Source of the DNA: Burkholderiales bacterium
GTDB taxonomy: Bacteria; Pseudomonadota; Gammaproteobacteria; Burkholderiales; Burkholderiaceae_C
Direction: 5' to 3'
Length of the DNA: 64,000 nucleotides
NCBI GenBank assembly: GCA_016223165.1
Contig: JACRPO010000005.1
Location: forward strand, 868,001 to 932,000
Part shown: piece by piece, positions 27,386 to 35,688 of the stretch
Numbering within the stretch: position 1 is the first letter of the stretch
Layout: every line of letters begins with the position of its first letter
Program-made: the position numbers and the translations under genes
The notes under the pieces: model-generated
The model's input: only the letters and a program-made list of their open reading frames with translations
Databases searched by the model: none
What the model was told of the DNA's origin: nothing

Positions 27386-28648
27386 TCAGCGCAGGTTGAC
27401 CAGCGTCTGCAGCACCTGGTCCTCGGTCTTGATCGTCTGCGCATTCGCCTGGTAGATGCGCTGCGCGGTGATCATGTTCACGAGCTCCGAGGTGAGGTCG
27501 ATGTTGGCCTCTTCCAGCGCGCCGGCCTGCAGCACGCCGATGTTGCCGTCGCCGGGCACGCCGCCCACCGGGTCGCCCGAGGCGAAGCTGCGCGTCCAGC
27601 CGTTGTCGCCGATGGGCTGCAGGCCCTGCGGGTTGCGGAAGTTCGCGAGCTCCACCTGGCCGGCCGGCCGCGACTGCCCGTTCGAGTAGCGGGCCATGAC
27701 GATGCCGTTCGCCTCCACCGAGATGGCCGTGAGCTGGCCGGCCGAGAAGCCGTCCTGCGCGAGGTCGGTGACGCCGAAGGGCGAGCCGAACTGCGTCGAC
27801 GAGGTGACGTCGAAGAGCACGCCGGCGATGGGCTGCGTCACCGCGCCGGCGCTGTTGGTGGTGCTCGGCACGTCGAAGGCGACGGGCGCGGCCGGCGTCG
27901 TGGGCGCGGTGCCGTCGGCCGGGAAGGTGATGGTCGTGATCGGTGCCGGCGCACCGGGGGTGCCGGCCACCGTGGTGCCGTTGGCGGTGGCGTAGACGTC
28001 CCACACGCCGTCGGCCGTCTTCTGGAAGAAGTAGGTCAGCGAGACCGGGTTGCCGAGCGTGTCGTACACGGCCAGCGAGGTGGCGCTGTTGTAGGTATCG
28101 GCATCGTTGAAGTCGATGAACGGCGCCGCCGCGGGCTGCGTGACGCCCTGGCGCGCGTCGAGGTTCATCTCGAGGTCGATCTCGGTCGTCGGCTGCGGCG
28201 CCACGCCGGCGGTGGGCAGCTGCAGCGGCACCGCCTGCCCGGGCTGGATGGCGCCGAGCGCGTTGGCGGCATAGCCCATCAGGCGCAGGCCGGAGTTGTT
28301 GACGACGTAGCCGTCGCGGTCGAGCTTGAACTGGCCGTTGCGCGAGTAGGTGATGGGGCTCACGCCGTCGGTGAGCTGGAAGAAGCCGGCGCCGTTGATG
28401 GCCAGGTCCATCGGGTTCTCGGTGGTGCGGATGTTGCCCTGCGTGAACTGCTGCGACACCGCGGCCAGGTTGGTGCCGATGCCGATGGCGCTGCTGCCGG
28501 CGCCGTTGAGCGACATCGCGAACATGTCGCTGAATTCCGCCCGCGCGACCTTGGAGCCGAAGGTGTTGGCGTTGGCGATGTTGTTGCCGATCACGCTCAG
28601 GTTCTTGCTGGTCGCGTTCAGTCCGGAGAGGCCTTGCTGGAAGCTCAT
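27386..28648 (-). CDS. flgE: Flagellar hook protein FlgE
   Basis: 420 residues, beginning MSFQQGLSGLNATSKNLSVI and GNNIANANTFGSKVARAEFS and ending with EEANIDLTSELVNMITAQRI and VLQTLVNLR, the hook-protein signature. The central D1/D2 domains are typical (FFQLTDGVSPITYSRNGQF, DLEMNLDARQ). FlgE polymerises into the hook outside the cell. ATG 28648 has AAGGA upstream; the frame is open further upstream but the added sequence overlaps flgD in another frame. Confidence 0.97.
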   Translation of the reverse strand: MSFQQGLSGLNATSKNLSVIGNNIANANTFGSKVARAEFSDMFAMSLNGAGSSAIGIGTNLAAVSQQFTQGNIRTTENPMDLAINGAGFFQLTDGVSPITYSRNGQFKLDRDGYVVNNSGLRLMGYAANALGAIQPGQAVPLQLPTAGVAPQPTTEIDLEMNLDARQGVTQPAAAPFIDFNDADTYNSATSLAVYDTLGNPVSLTYFFQKTADGVWDVYATANGTTVAGTPGAPAPITTITFPADGTAPTTPAAPVAFDVPSTTNSAGAVTQPIAGVLFDVTSSTQFGSPFGVTDLAQDGFSAGQLTAISVEANGIVMARYSNGQSRPAGQVELANFRNPQGLQPIGDNGWTRSFASGDPVGGVPGDGNIGVLQAGALEEANIDLTSELVNMITAQRIYQANAQTIKTEDQVLQTLVNLR

Positions 28649-28724
28649 GAGGATCCTTGGATGTCGGGCGGGTGGAGCGGGGTCGATGGGGTCGGTGAAG
28701 TCGGTGGACCCGGGTCGGCGTGGG

Positions 28725-29381
28725 TCAGTTGATCGCGCGCACGGCGCTGTAGTCGATGGCCCCCGACCAGCGCGTGTCCAGGCGCAGCGTGTCGCCCGAG
28801 AGGCTGACGGCCTGCACCTCGTCGCGCATGAGCGCGGTCGCCTGCACGGCCGCGGCGCCCGAGGTGGCGATGACGCGGAAGCTGAATTCGCTGCCTTCGG
28901 TGGTGCCGGCCGGTGCCTGCCACTCGAAGCCTTGCCGGCCCGCGGTCTGCGCGCCGAGATCGAGCGTGTCGATGACGCGGCCGGCGCCGTTGAGCACCTC
29001 GACGCGCACACGGTCGGCCGGGGCGGCGAGCTCGAAGCCGCCGGCGGCGGCCCTTTCCTCTCCCTGCACGTGCATCAGGTTGCCCTGCAGCGTGACGGCG
29101 CGGCCGACCAGCGAGGCGCCCTGCAGTGCCTGCATCTGCAGGAACTGGCGGTTCAGGCCGGCCACCGTTTCGTTGAGCTTCTCGACACCGGAGACGGTGT
29201 TGATCTGCGCCATCTGGCTCGTCACCTGCGCGTTGTCGAGCGGGTTGAGCGGGTCCTGGTTCTGCATCTGCGTCACGAGCAGCTTCAGGAAGCGGTCGGC
29301 GCTGCCGGCGGCGTTGGCCGTCGTGGCCGTGTTGCCGGTGCTGGCGCTGTTGAGCGCGGTGAAGGCATCGATGGTGGCCAT
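28725..29381 (-). CDS. flgD: Hook cap / scaffolding protein FlgD
   Basis: 218 residues. The conserved N-terminus (FLKLLVTQMQNQDPLNPLDN then SQMAQINTVSGVEKLN) is unmistakable; the C-terminus contains the FlgD Ig-like/tudor part. FlgD caps the growing hook and is lost on completion. GGGA precedes ATG 29381. It lies about 55 bp after flgC in the operon. Confidence 0.96.
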   Translation of the reverse strand: MATIDAFTALNSASTGNTATTANAAGSADRFLKLLVTQMQNQDPLNPLDNAQVTSQMAQINTVSGVEKLNETVAGLNRQFLQMQALQGASLVGRAVTLQGNLMHVQGEERAAAGGFELAAPADRVRVEVLNGAGRVIDTLDLGAQTAGRQGFEWQAPAGTTEGSEFSFRVIATSGAAAVQATALMRDEVQAVSLSGDTLRLDTRWSGAIDYSAVRAIN

Positions 29382-29437
29382 GGCGGTCCCGGGTCAGTGC
29401 AGGTCGGCGCGTCTGCGCATCACGGACGCGATCAGGC

Positions 29438-29869
29438 TCACGACTGCCCCATCTGCAGCGTCTTCAGCAGCAGGTTGCGCGCCGTGTTCATGACCTCGAC
29501 GTTGTTCTGGTACGAGCGCGAGGCCGAGATCATGTTGACCATCTCCTCCACCGGGCTCACGTTGCTGTAGGTGACGTAGCCCTCGGCGTCGGCGCCCGGG
29601 TGCTTGGGGTCGTGCACGCGGCGGCCGGCGGCCTGCGACTCGGTGATGGTGGACACGCGCACGCCGGCGTTGGCGTCGCCCAACCGGCCAGATGCGCCCG
29701 GCGCGCCCATCAGCAGCGTCTGGAACATCACCTGGCGCGCCTTGTACGGGCTGCCGTCGGGGCCGGCCACGGTGTCGGCATTGGCCAGGTTGGAGGCGAC
29801 GACGTTCAGGCGCTGGCTCTGCGCGCTGACCGCGCTGCCGGCGACGTCGAAGATGCGGGCGAGGCTCAT
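29438..29869 (-). CDS. flgC: Proximal rod protein FlgC
   Basis: 143 residues. Diagnostic ends: [20 protein letters not shown] with [20 protein letters not shown], and [20 protein letters not shown] with [11 protein letters not shown]. It is a rod subunit, with FlgB at the proximal end. A GGAG lies 6 bases before ATG 29869. About 85 bp separate it from flgB. Confidence 0.97.
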   Translation of the reverse strand: MSLARIFDVAGSAVSAQSQRLNVVASNLANADTVAGPDGSPYKARQVMFQTLLMGAPGASGRLGDANAGVRVSTITESQAAGRRVHDPKHPGADAEGYVTYSNVSPVEEMVNMISASRSYQNNVEVMNTARNLLLKTLQMGQS

Positions 29870-29954
29870 GGACGTTCTCCGTGGATCGGCGGCGCGGACG
29901 CCGCCGCTGCGGCACTGCCGGCGCCGAAGGCGCCAAGGGGGTGGGCCATGTCCA

Positions 29955-30368
29955 TCAGCCCTGCTGATGGCTCTTCATCGCGTCGAGCACGGTGCGCACG
30001 CTGCCGTTGATGAAGCGCAGCGTCGCCTCGTACTGCGTGGCGTTCTGCGCGAACGCGGCGCGCTCGCGGTCCATGTCGACCGAGTTGCTGTCGAGGTTGG
30101 TCTGCGCCGGCACCGCGTAGCGCAGGATCGGCGCCGGCTGCCCGCCCGGCTGCATCACGCCTTGCGCGATGCCTTCGCCCGGCGCCGTGGCGCCGGCCGA
30201 ACTGGCGGCGCTCGCTGCACGCAAGGCACTCGCAAAGTCGAAGTCGCGCGCCTTGAAGCCCGGCGTGTCGGCGTTGGCGATGTTGCCGGCGATGAGGCGC
30301 TGTCGCTCCGCCCGCAGCAGCAGTGCCTGGCCGTGGAAGTCGAGACTGGCGGTGAGATTGGGAATCAT
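29955..30368 (-). CDS. flgB: Proximal rod protein FlgB
   Basis: 137 residues. The signature [19 protein letters not shown] and [19 protein letters not shown], and C-terminal [20 protein letters not shown], identify FlgB. It is the first gene of the long minus-strand operon that runs through flgL. ATG 30368 is chosen because the frame upstream has no conservation. The 134-bp gap to the divergent flgA start should hold the class II promoters, but I see no clear FlhDC or sigma-54 consensus. Confidence 0.96.
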   Translation of the reverse strand: MIPNLTASLDFHGQALLLRAERQRLIAGNIANADTPGFKARDFDFASALRAASAASSAGATAPGEGIAQGVMQPGGQPAPILRYAVPAQTNLDSNSVDMDRERAAFAQNATQYEATLRFINGSVRTVLDAMKSHQQG

Positions 30369-30489
30369 GGATGCCCCGCGCCGGATGGCTATGTGGCTGC
30401 CCATTCTCATGAGCGACCCACGCTGCATGAGGGTGAAAAGCGCTTCATTCCCTGCGCATTTCCCGCCCTGGCGCGCGACACCCTGTAGG

Positions 30490-30495
30490 TACATT
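30490..30495 (+). promoter_or_regulatory. -10 box TACATT seven bases before the flgA GTG (possible leaderless mRNA)
   Basis: TACATT ends 7 bases before GTG 30503. An upstream TTG at 30494 would overlap the box, which favours the GTG as the real start. Confidence 0.4.
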
Positions 30496-30502
30496 GGCGC
30501 TC

Positions 30503-31303
30503 GTGAAGAAGTGCCGCCACCGCCTCGAGGCCGGCGTCGGCGCCGGCAGGCGCGGCGCGGCGCGCGGCCGTTCACGTCCGCTCGCCGTGCCTGCCGTGCC
30601 TGCCGTGTTCGTCGCGCTCGCCTTCGTCGCCGCGTCGGCCAGCGTGCCGGCATCGGCGCAGACCGCCTTCGAGCCCGATGCCACCGTGCGGGAAGCCGCG
30701 CTCGCGCTCGTGCGGGACGCGGCCGCCGCCCTGGCCCCGGCCGGGGCGCGGGTCGTCGCGCAGGCCGGCGCCCTCGACCCCCGCCTGCGCCTGGCGCCCT
30801 GCGCGCGTGTCGAGCCGCATCTGGTGCCCGGCCTGCCGAGCTGGGGCGCCACGCGCGTCGGCCTGCGCTGCGTTGCCGGACCGGTGGCCTGGCGCACCAC
30901 GCTGCCCGTGCAGGTGCAGGTGCTGGCGCCGGCATGGACGAGCAAGGCCGCCCTGCCGGCAGGCACGCTGGTGGCCGCCGATCAATGGGAGCTGACCGAG
31001 ACCGACTGGGCGGCGCCGCCCGCGCAGCCCCTGGGCCCGTTGGCCACCATTGCCGGCCGGACGCTGGCGCGCGCCATCCACCCCGGCCAGGCGCTGCGCG
31101 AGCACGACCTGCTGGCGCGACGCTGGTTCGTCAACGGCCAGGCCGTGCGCGTCGTGACCTCCGGAGCGGGCTACAGCGTCCAGGCCGCCGGCCTCGCCCT
31201 CGGCCACGGCATCGAGGGCCAGCCCGTGCGCGTGCGCACCGAGGGCGGCCGCATCCTCGTCGGCCAGGCTGTCGGCGAGGCGCTCGTGGAGGTGCGGCCA
31301 TGA
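30503..31303 (+). CDS. flgA: Flagellar P-ring assembly chaperone FlgA
   Basis: 266 residues from GTG 30503 (TTG 30494 is the longer alternative). A signal peptide with hydrophobic core VFVALAFVAASASVPASA is followed by an SAF-type domain: RLRLAPCARVEPHL, GLRCVAGPVAWRTTLPVQVQ, and the C-terminal GQALREHDLL ... VRVRTEGGRILVGQA. FlgA helps P-ring formation in the periplasm. It diverges from flgB and is followed by flgM and flgN, the common Betaproteobacterial arrangement. Confidence 0.92.
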   Translation: MKKCRHRLEAGVGAGRRGAARGRSRPLAVPAVPAVFVALAFVAASASVPASAQTAFEPDATVREAALALVRDAAAALAPAGARVVAQAGALDPRLRLAPCARVEPHLVPGLPSWGATRVGLRCVAGPVAWRTTLPVQVQVLAPAWTSKAALPAGTLVAADQWELTETDWAAPPAQPLGPLATIAGRTLARAIHPGQALREHDLLARRWFVNGQAVRVVTSGAGYSVQAAGLALGHGIEGQPVRVRTEGGRILVGQAVGEALVEVRP

Positions 31304-31450
31304 CGGCCGCCACCGGGGCCGGCTTCGGACGCTCGCCGCGCGGAGCATGGGCGAACAGCGGCGGCAAAGTTGCCGCTTCCGCCACCCCGCCGGGCACCCA
31401 GCCGGCCCATGAACGAGGGGGGTCGGCGAAAATTGTTGCCGAGACCACCC

Positions 31451-31478
31451 TCAAGTCCGGCGCCCGGCTTGCCGATAG
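31451..31478 (+). promoter_or_regulatory. Sigma-28 (FliA) promoter of flgM
   Basis: TCAAGT at 31451-31456 and GCCGATAG at 31471-31478, separated by 14 bases, match the FliA consensus (TCAAG/TAAAGT ... GCCGATAA). It lies 50 bases before ATG 31529, between flgA and flgM. Confidence 0.8.
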
Positions 31479-31528
31479 TGCGTACATGTCAGCGGAGGCG
31501 CCCCAGTGGCCCCGGACAGGAGTTCACC

Positions 31529-31831
31529 ATGAAGATCGGTTCGTTTGAATCCAAGCCCGTCTCGGCCACCCAGGTCAATGAGCGCAAAGGCGCTGCCGGC
31601 AGCACATCCGCCAAGGGTGTGGAGCCTGCGGCCGAGCCCAGCGCCCAGGTCGCGCTCTCGCCCGCAGCCTCGTTGCTGGTGAAGGTGGCCGACGATCCAG
31701 CGTTCGACACAGCGAAAGTCGAGCGCATCGCCGCTGCCATCCGCGAAGGCAAGTACGAGATCAACGCCGAGGCGATCGCCGACAAGCTGATCGTCAACGC
31801 CGAAGAGCTGCTTGGCCGCAAGATCGGCTGA
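31529..31831 (+). CDS. flgM: Anti-sigma-28 factor FlgM
   Basis: 100 residues from ATG 31529, preceded by AGGAG. The N-terminal half is hydrophilic and probably disordered; the C-terminal half carries the FliA-binding helices (FDTAKVERIAAAIREGKYEI, AEAIADKLIVNAEELL). FlgM holds FliA inactive until the hook is complete and is then secreted. It has its own sigma-28 promoter just upstream, so FliA feeds back on its inhibitor. FlgN, 13 bp downstream, is expected to be co-transcribed. Confidence 0.93.
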   Translation: MKIGSFESKPVSATQVNERKGAAGSTSAKGVEPAAEPSAQVALSPAASLLVKVADDPAFDTAKVERIAAAIREGKYEINAEAIADKLIVNAEELLGRKIG

Positions 31832-31844
31832 GGGCTCGTTGTCC

Positions 31845-32267
31845 ATGACCGCCACTCCGAAGGCGCAGGCGATGCTGCCCGCTGAAGCGAAGCAGGTCGC
31901 CGGCGCCGGCACGGCACCGCTGGCCACGACGCTGAACCTGCTCGACCTGCAACTCACCGCGCTCAGCAACGCCTTGCAGGGCCGCGACGCGCAGGCGCTG
32001 CAGGGCGCAGCCGATCACCTCGTGGCCGCCCTCGAGGCCGCCGGCCCCGTGCTGCGCGAGCCGGGTGCGCTGACGCCGGCGCTGCGCCGCCAGCTCGCCT
32101 ATGCAGTGGGCCGCGTGGCCGCGCACCGCGAGGCGCTGGCGCGCGCCACCGCGTCGGTCGACCGCGCCATCGAGGTGCTGCTGCCGCCACCGGTGCCGGC
32201 CGCCGGCACCTACACGGCCAACGGCTACGCCGAACGCGCCGCCGCCACCGGCTCGGCCTGGGCCTGA
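31845..32267 (+). CDS. flgN: Flagellar chaperone FlgN-like protein
   Basis: 140 residues, all helical, in the place of flgN 13 bp after flgM. The core LLDLQLTALSNALQGRDAQAL ... HLVAALEAAGPVLREPGALT is compatible with the FlgN helical hairpin; sequence identity in this family is low, so position and size carry much of the weight. FlgN binds FlgK and FlgL and keeps them ready for export. The last base of the stop codon is the first base of a 161-bp palindromic element. Confidence 0.75.
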   Translation: MTATPKAQAMLPAEAKQVAGAGTAPLATTLNLLDLQLTALSNALQGRDAQALQGAADHLVAALEAAGPVLREPGALTPALRRQLAYAVGRVAAHREALARATASVDRAIEVLLPPPVPAAGTYTANGYAERAAATGSAWA

Positions 32268-32427
32268 GAGCCTGTGAACGAATCATCCACACCCGCTCGC
32301 CACGCCAGAAGGCGCCGGCTCGTCGTTGCAAAGCTCGCCATATCGCCGGATATGGCTGCGCTTTGCGCCTAGATCCGACACCTTCTGGCGCGTCGCTCGG
32401 GCGGCGGCTGATTCGTTCACAGGCTCT
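32267..32427. repeat. 161-bp near-palindromic element after flgN
   Basis: Perfect 19-bp terminal inverted repeats (AGAGCCTGTGAACGAATCA at 32267-32285 and its complement at 32409-32427) enclose arms that pair imperfectly (CGCCAGAAGG in both arms), down to a central GCCATAT-CGCCGG-ATATGGC at 32337-32356. The whole can fold as one long hairpin. No coding capacity or target-site duplication is apparent. It resembles a MITE or a REP-type element; no other copy exists in the window. Confidence 0.8.
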
Positions 32428-32466
32428 GATCTGAGTCGACCCGCCGGCCCGATCCTTCACCAAGAC

Positions 32467-32491
32467 AAACGCCCGGCTCGCCGGGCGTTTT
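32467..32491. terminator. Bidirectional intrinsic terminator between flgN and the chemoreceptor
   Basis: A perfect 10-bp stem (AAACGCCCGG / CCGGGCGTTT) with a CTCG loop ends in four T on the plus strand and a run of T on the minus strand. It lies between convergent transcripts. Confidence 0.85.
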
Positions 32492-32537
32492 GCTTGCTGC
32501 GGCGATCGAAGCCGCCGCGCTGGAGGCGGTCGCCCGA

Positions 32538-33905
32538 TCAGAACTTGAACGCGAGACGCATGCCGCCCCAGTGGCGGCCGGCAACGGTGATCGGCGCCGC
32601 GGCTTCCTTCAGGATGACGTAGTTGCCGCCGCCCATGTCGCGGCGGTAGGTCTGCAGCAGGAACGGCCGCTGGTTGCGCGCCGAGGCGAGCCCGGTGCGG
32701 TCGTTGAAGATGCGGCGGTTGCGGCAGTTGGCCGTGTTCCACACCACGTCGCCGGGCCGCTGCGCGTGGTTGTACTTCTGGTTGTGGCAGGCGATGTAGC
32801 CGTTGCGATCGACGGCGATGCAGAAGACCACCTTGTCGGACGACCCGAGCAGGCGCTCCTGCACCTGCGGGAAGAGGCGCTCGGCCAGCGTCACGAAGCG
32901 CGTCATGTGCTGCTGCGGCGCGCTGCCTTGCACCGCACGGTAGTCCTCGTCGAAGAGATCGGGCTGCGAGATGGCGCCGGTGCGCAGCGCGTCCTCGAGC
33001 AGCTGCGAGATCTGCGCGGCGGCCTGCTGCGCCGCCTCGACGAACGGGGTGTCGGGCGTGCGCACGCCGCACTCGGCCACCGCCTCGATGAGGTGCTCGG
33101 AGATGCGCAGGAATTTCTCGGTGCGCGCCAGCGTCGCCGACAGGCGCCCGGTGGTGCCGCGGATCTCGGATTCGATGCTGCCGACCTGGCTCTCGAGGCC
33201 TTCGCAGACGTCGCGGCTGCGGCCGCTCGCCTCGTGGATGCGGCGCACGCCCTCGCCGACCGTGGCGAGCGCGCGGTGCACGGCACTCTGCTGGCCGGCC
33301 TGCCCCTGCTCGTTGCGGCGCACCTCGCGCTCGAGCGTGCCGACGCGGCTGTCGAGCTGGCCGACGGTGCCCATGATCTGCTTGGACGAGGTCTCGACGC
33401 GCGCCGCGAGGTCCTTCACCGCGTCGGCCACGACCGAGAAGCCGCGGCCGGCCTCGCCGGCCCGCTTGGCCTCGACGGAGGCGTTGAAGGCGACGAGGCG
33501 CGTCTGCAGCGCGATCTGCGTGATCTCGCGCGCCGCCTGCGACACCTCGCGCAGCGTGGTGACGATGCCGCCCACTTCCTGGCCGACGCCGTGCACGGCG
33601 TCGCCGACCTGGGCCACCGCCTTCAGCGCCGCCTCGGTTTCGTCGGCGATATCGGTCTGCGACTGGCCCACCTGCTGCAGTTGCTGCGTCAGCGCCAGCA
33701 CGGCCTGACCCTGCAGCTGCGCCGCCTGGCTGGCGTCCTCGATGGCGCCGCGCACTTCGGCCGCCTCCTGGCCGAGCGCCGAGGCCTGCGTGGCGAAGTC
33801 CTCGATGACGTTCGTCAGGTCAGGGCCGTGGGACGTGACCGGCGCCGGTGCGGCCTGCGCCGAGGGCGAAGGGTTGGAGGAACGACGCCTGAAGGCGAGC
33901 AACAT
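32538..33905 (-). CDS. Soluble methyl-accepting chemotaxis-type receptor
   Basis: 455 residues with no membrane segment. The N-terminal half (about 30-230) is a receptor signalling coiled coil whose tip, ALQTRLVAFNASVEAKRAGE then GRGFSVVADAVKDLA (about 132-166), diverges from the usual [20 protein letters not shown]. The C-terminal part (about 320-455) is a separate sensor-like domain: VVFCIAVDRNGYIACHNQKY, NRRIFNDRTGLASARNQRPF, YRRDMGGGNYVILKEA, which looks like a soluble PAS/Cache-type fold found at the C-terminus of other cytosolic receptors. Methylation and CheW binding remain to be shown. It lies 54 bp after fliA on the same strand; a terminator follows. Confidence 0.85.
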   Translation of the reverse strand: MLLAFRRRSSNPSPSAQAAPAPVTSHGPDLTNVIEDFATQASALGQEAAEVRGAIEDASQAAQLQGQAVLALTQQLQQVGQSQTDIADETEAALKAVAQVGDAVHGVGQEVGGIVTTLREVSQAAREITQIALQTRLVAFNASVEAKRAGEAGRGFSVVADAVKDLAARVETSSKQIMGTVGQLDSRVGTLEREVRRNEQGQAGQQSAVHRALATVGEGVRRIHEASGRSRDVCEGLESQVGSIESEIRGTTGRLSATLARTEKFLRISEHLIEAVAECGVRTPDTPFVEAAQQAAAQISQLLEDALRTGAISQPDLFDEDYRAVQGSAPQQHMTRFVTLAERLFPQVQERLLGSSDKVVFCIAVDRNGYIACHNQKYNHAQRPGDVVWNTANCRNRRIFNDRTGLASARNQRPFLLQTYRRDMGGGNYVILKEAAAPITVAGRHWGGMRLAFKF

Positions 33906-33959
33906 GGCTTCTGTCTCCGCTATCGCGTTGGAGTATGGGCGGGGTATGTCCGAGGCGGC

Positions 33960-34673
33960 TCACCACTCGCGCAGGCGCGAGCGCAGGCGGGCGATCGACT
34001 GGCTGTGCAGCTGGCAGACGCGGCTCTCGGTGACGCCGAGCACGGCCGCGATCTCCTTGAGGTTCATGTCCTGCTCGTAGTACATGCTCATCACGTACTG
34101 CTCGCGCTCGGGCAGCTGCTTGATCGCCTCGACGAGAGCCTCGCGCATGCGCTGGTCCTGCAGGCGCGCCACGGGGTTGGCCTCTTCGTCGGCGACGTGG
34201 CGGTCGAGGTAGTCCTCGTCGCCGTCGTCGCCGCTCATGTCCTCGAGGTAGATGAGCTGCGTGCCGCGCACCTTGCCCAGCAGCTCCTGGTAGGCGACGA
34301 GCGTGAGGCCCATCTCGCGCGCGATCTCGCCCTCGTTGGGCGCGCGGCCGAAGCGCTGCTCGAGCTTGTGCACGGCCGCCTCGATGCTGCGCTGGTGGCG
34401 GCGGTCGCCGCGGCTCATCCAGTCGTTGCCGCGCAGCTCGTCGAGCATGGCGCCGCGGATGCGCTGGGTGGCGAAGGTCTCGAACTGCACGCCCTGGTTG
34501 ACGTCGAAGCGCGACAGGGCGTCGCTCAAGCCGATCATGCCCACCTGGATCAGGTCGTCCAGCTCCACGTTGGCCGGCAGCTTGGCGATCATCTGGTGCG
34601 CCAGGCGGCGCACGAGCGGAGAGTACTGCTTGAGCAGCGCGCCAGCGTCGAGTGTTCCCTTGGCGGTGTACAT
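33960..34673 (-). CDS. fliA: Flagellar sigma factor FliA (sigma-28)
   Basis: 237 residues. Region 2 (YSPLVRRLAHQMIAKLP, VELDDLIQVGMIGLSDAL, FETFATQRIRGAMLDELR), region 3 and region 4 (KQLPEREQYVMSMYYEQDMN, LKEIAAVLGVTESRVCQLHS) are complete. It directs transcription of late flagellar and chemotaxis genes; three good FliA promoters occur in the window. It starts 14 bp after the FlhG-like gene, so the FlhA-FlhF-FlhG-FliA order of many Proteobacteria is conserved here. Confidence 0.97.
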   Translation of the reverse strand: MYTAKGTLDAGALLKQYSPLVRRLAHQMIAKLPANVELDDLIQVGMIGLSDALSRFDVNQGVQFETFATQRIRGAMLDELRGNDWMSRGDRRHQRSIEAAVHKLEQRFGRAPNEGEIAREMGLTLVAYQELLGKVRGTQLIYLEDMSGDDGDEDYLDRHVADEEANPVARLQDQRMREALVEAIKQLPEREQYVMSMYYEQDMNLKEIAAVLGVTESRVCQLHSQSIARLRSRLREW

Positions 34674-34687
34674 GGCTTGATCAACCT

Positions 34688-35647
34688 CTATCGATCGGCG
34701 GGCAGCATCTGCCCAGGGTGCAGCGGGGTCGGGACCAGGGCCGCGGCGGACGGGGCCGGCGCGGCTTCGGGGGCGTCGTCGAGCACGAGTTGCGCGGCCA
34801 GGAGCTCGCCCAGGCGCTCGGCGCGCGCGAAGTCGTGCGCCTCGTCGTGTCGCCTGCCGTCGGGCTCGCCGGTCTCATGGCCGGACTCATGGCCGGACTC
34901 ATAGCCGGGCTCTTCGCATCTCTCGTCGGCCAGGCCATCGACCCGCTCCCGGCGGATCTCTTCGCCCGCCGGCGGCGCCGGCAGGGCCGGGTCGACGAGG
35001 GCCCAGTCGTGCAGCACGGCGCCGAGGAAGCTGTCGGCGCAGCCGCGCAGGCTGGCGACGATGCTCAGGATGCGCGGCGAGCGGGCCGAGGCGGCGAGCA
35101 GCAGGTCGTAGGTGGCGAGGCCCGTGCGCTGCATCAGCAGCTTGCAGCTGGCGTAGGCGTGCTTCAGGCTCTCGGGGTGGTCGGCGGCCATCAGCAGCGG
35201 GCGCGCGGCGCGGCGCGACAGCATGCGCGCCAGATCGGCCGCCTCGGCGTGCAGCAGCACGACATCGGCACTGGGCACGGCATCGAAGAGCGCCTCGACG
35301 AAGCGGGCGGCCGAGCCGCGCGTATCGACGTGCTGCAGCGGCAGGCCGCGCGCCGGCAGGTAGGCGACGCCGGGCATCATCAGCTCGACACCGGCAGCGA
35401 GATCGAGGCGCGCCATTTCGTGCGGCGCCGGTGCCGAGAGCGCGGCATCGACGACGAGCACCTGGCGCCCCAGGCACGACAGCGTCGCCGCGGCGCGGTC
35501 CAGCACCGTGGCGTTGAAGGCCACGTGCGGGTTGGCGGCCAGCGCGATGACCTGGCGCGAGCGGCCCGCCCGGCCCGAGAAGAGCTGGCGCAGGCCTTCG
35601 GCCTGGTCGAGCGGTACCGATGCGGAGGTGGCGTAGAAGTCGCGCAT
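34688..35647 (-). CDS. FlhG/MinD-like protein without a P-loop
   Basis: 319 residues in the flhG position between flhF and fliA. The N-terminus has DQAEGLR (residues 14-20), the DQAxxLR motif by which FlhG activates the GTPase of FlhF, and the following strand order fits a MinD fold (RQVIALAANP ... RQVLVVDAALSAP). But where FlhG has the deviant Walker A (GKGGVGKT), this protein reads ANPHVAFNATV (38-48), with no lysine or glycines, so ATP binding is improbable. The C-terminal 90 residues are acidic, with a small repeat ESGHESGHETGE. It may regulate FlhF without an ATP cycle (inference). Confidence 0.75.
   Translation of the reverse strand: MRDFYATSASVPLDQAEGLRQLFSGRAGRSRQVIALAANPHVAFNATVLDRAAATLSCLGRQVLVVDAALSAPAPHEMARLDLAAGVELMMPGVAYLPARGLPLQHVDTRGSAARFVEALFDAVPSADVVLLHAEAADLARMLSRRAARPLLMAADHPESLKHAYASCKLLMQRTGLATYDLLLAASARSPRILSIVASLRGCADSFLGAVLHDWALVDPALPAPPAGEEIRRERVDGLADERCEEPGYESGHESGHETGEPDGRRHDEAHDFARAERLGELLAAQLVLDDAPEAAPAPSAAALVPTPLHPGQMLPADR
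34874..34909 (-). repeat. 12-bp tandem repeat, three copies, in the FlhG-like gene
   Basis: CTCATGGCCGGA occurs twice exactly and a third time as CTCATAGCCGGG, coding for the E-S-G-H type repeat in the acidic tail. Confidence 0.85.
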
Positions 35648-35688
35648 GGCCGGTGTTCGGTGGGCTGGGTCCGCGTGCGAAAGGGTGT

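Noticed and set aside
30369..30493. Sigma-54 or FlhDC box in the flgA/flgB divergent region
   Set aside because: No TGGC-N8-TGC type element and no convincing FlhDC half-sites could be read.
33903..33962. GCGATAGC just before the chemoreceptor as a sigma-28 -10
   Set aside because: No TCAA-type -35 at the right distance; mismatch in the -10.
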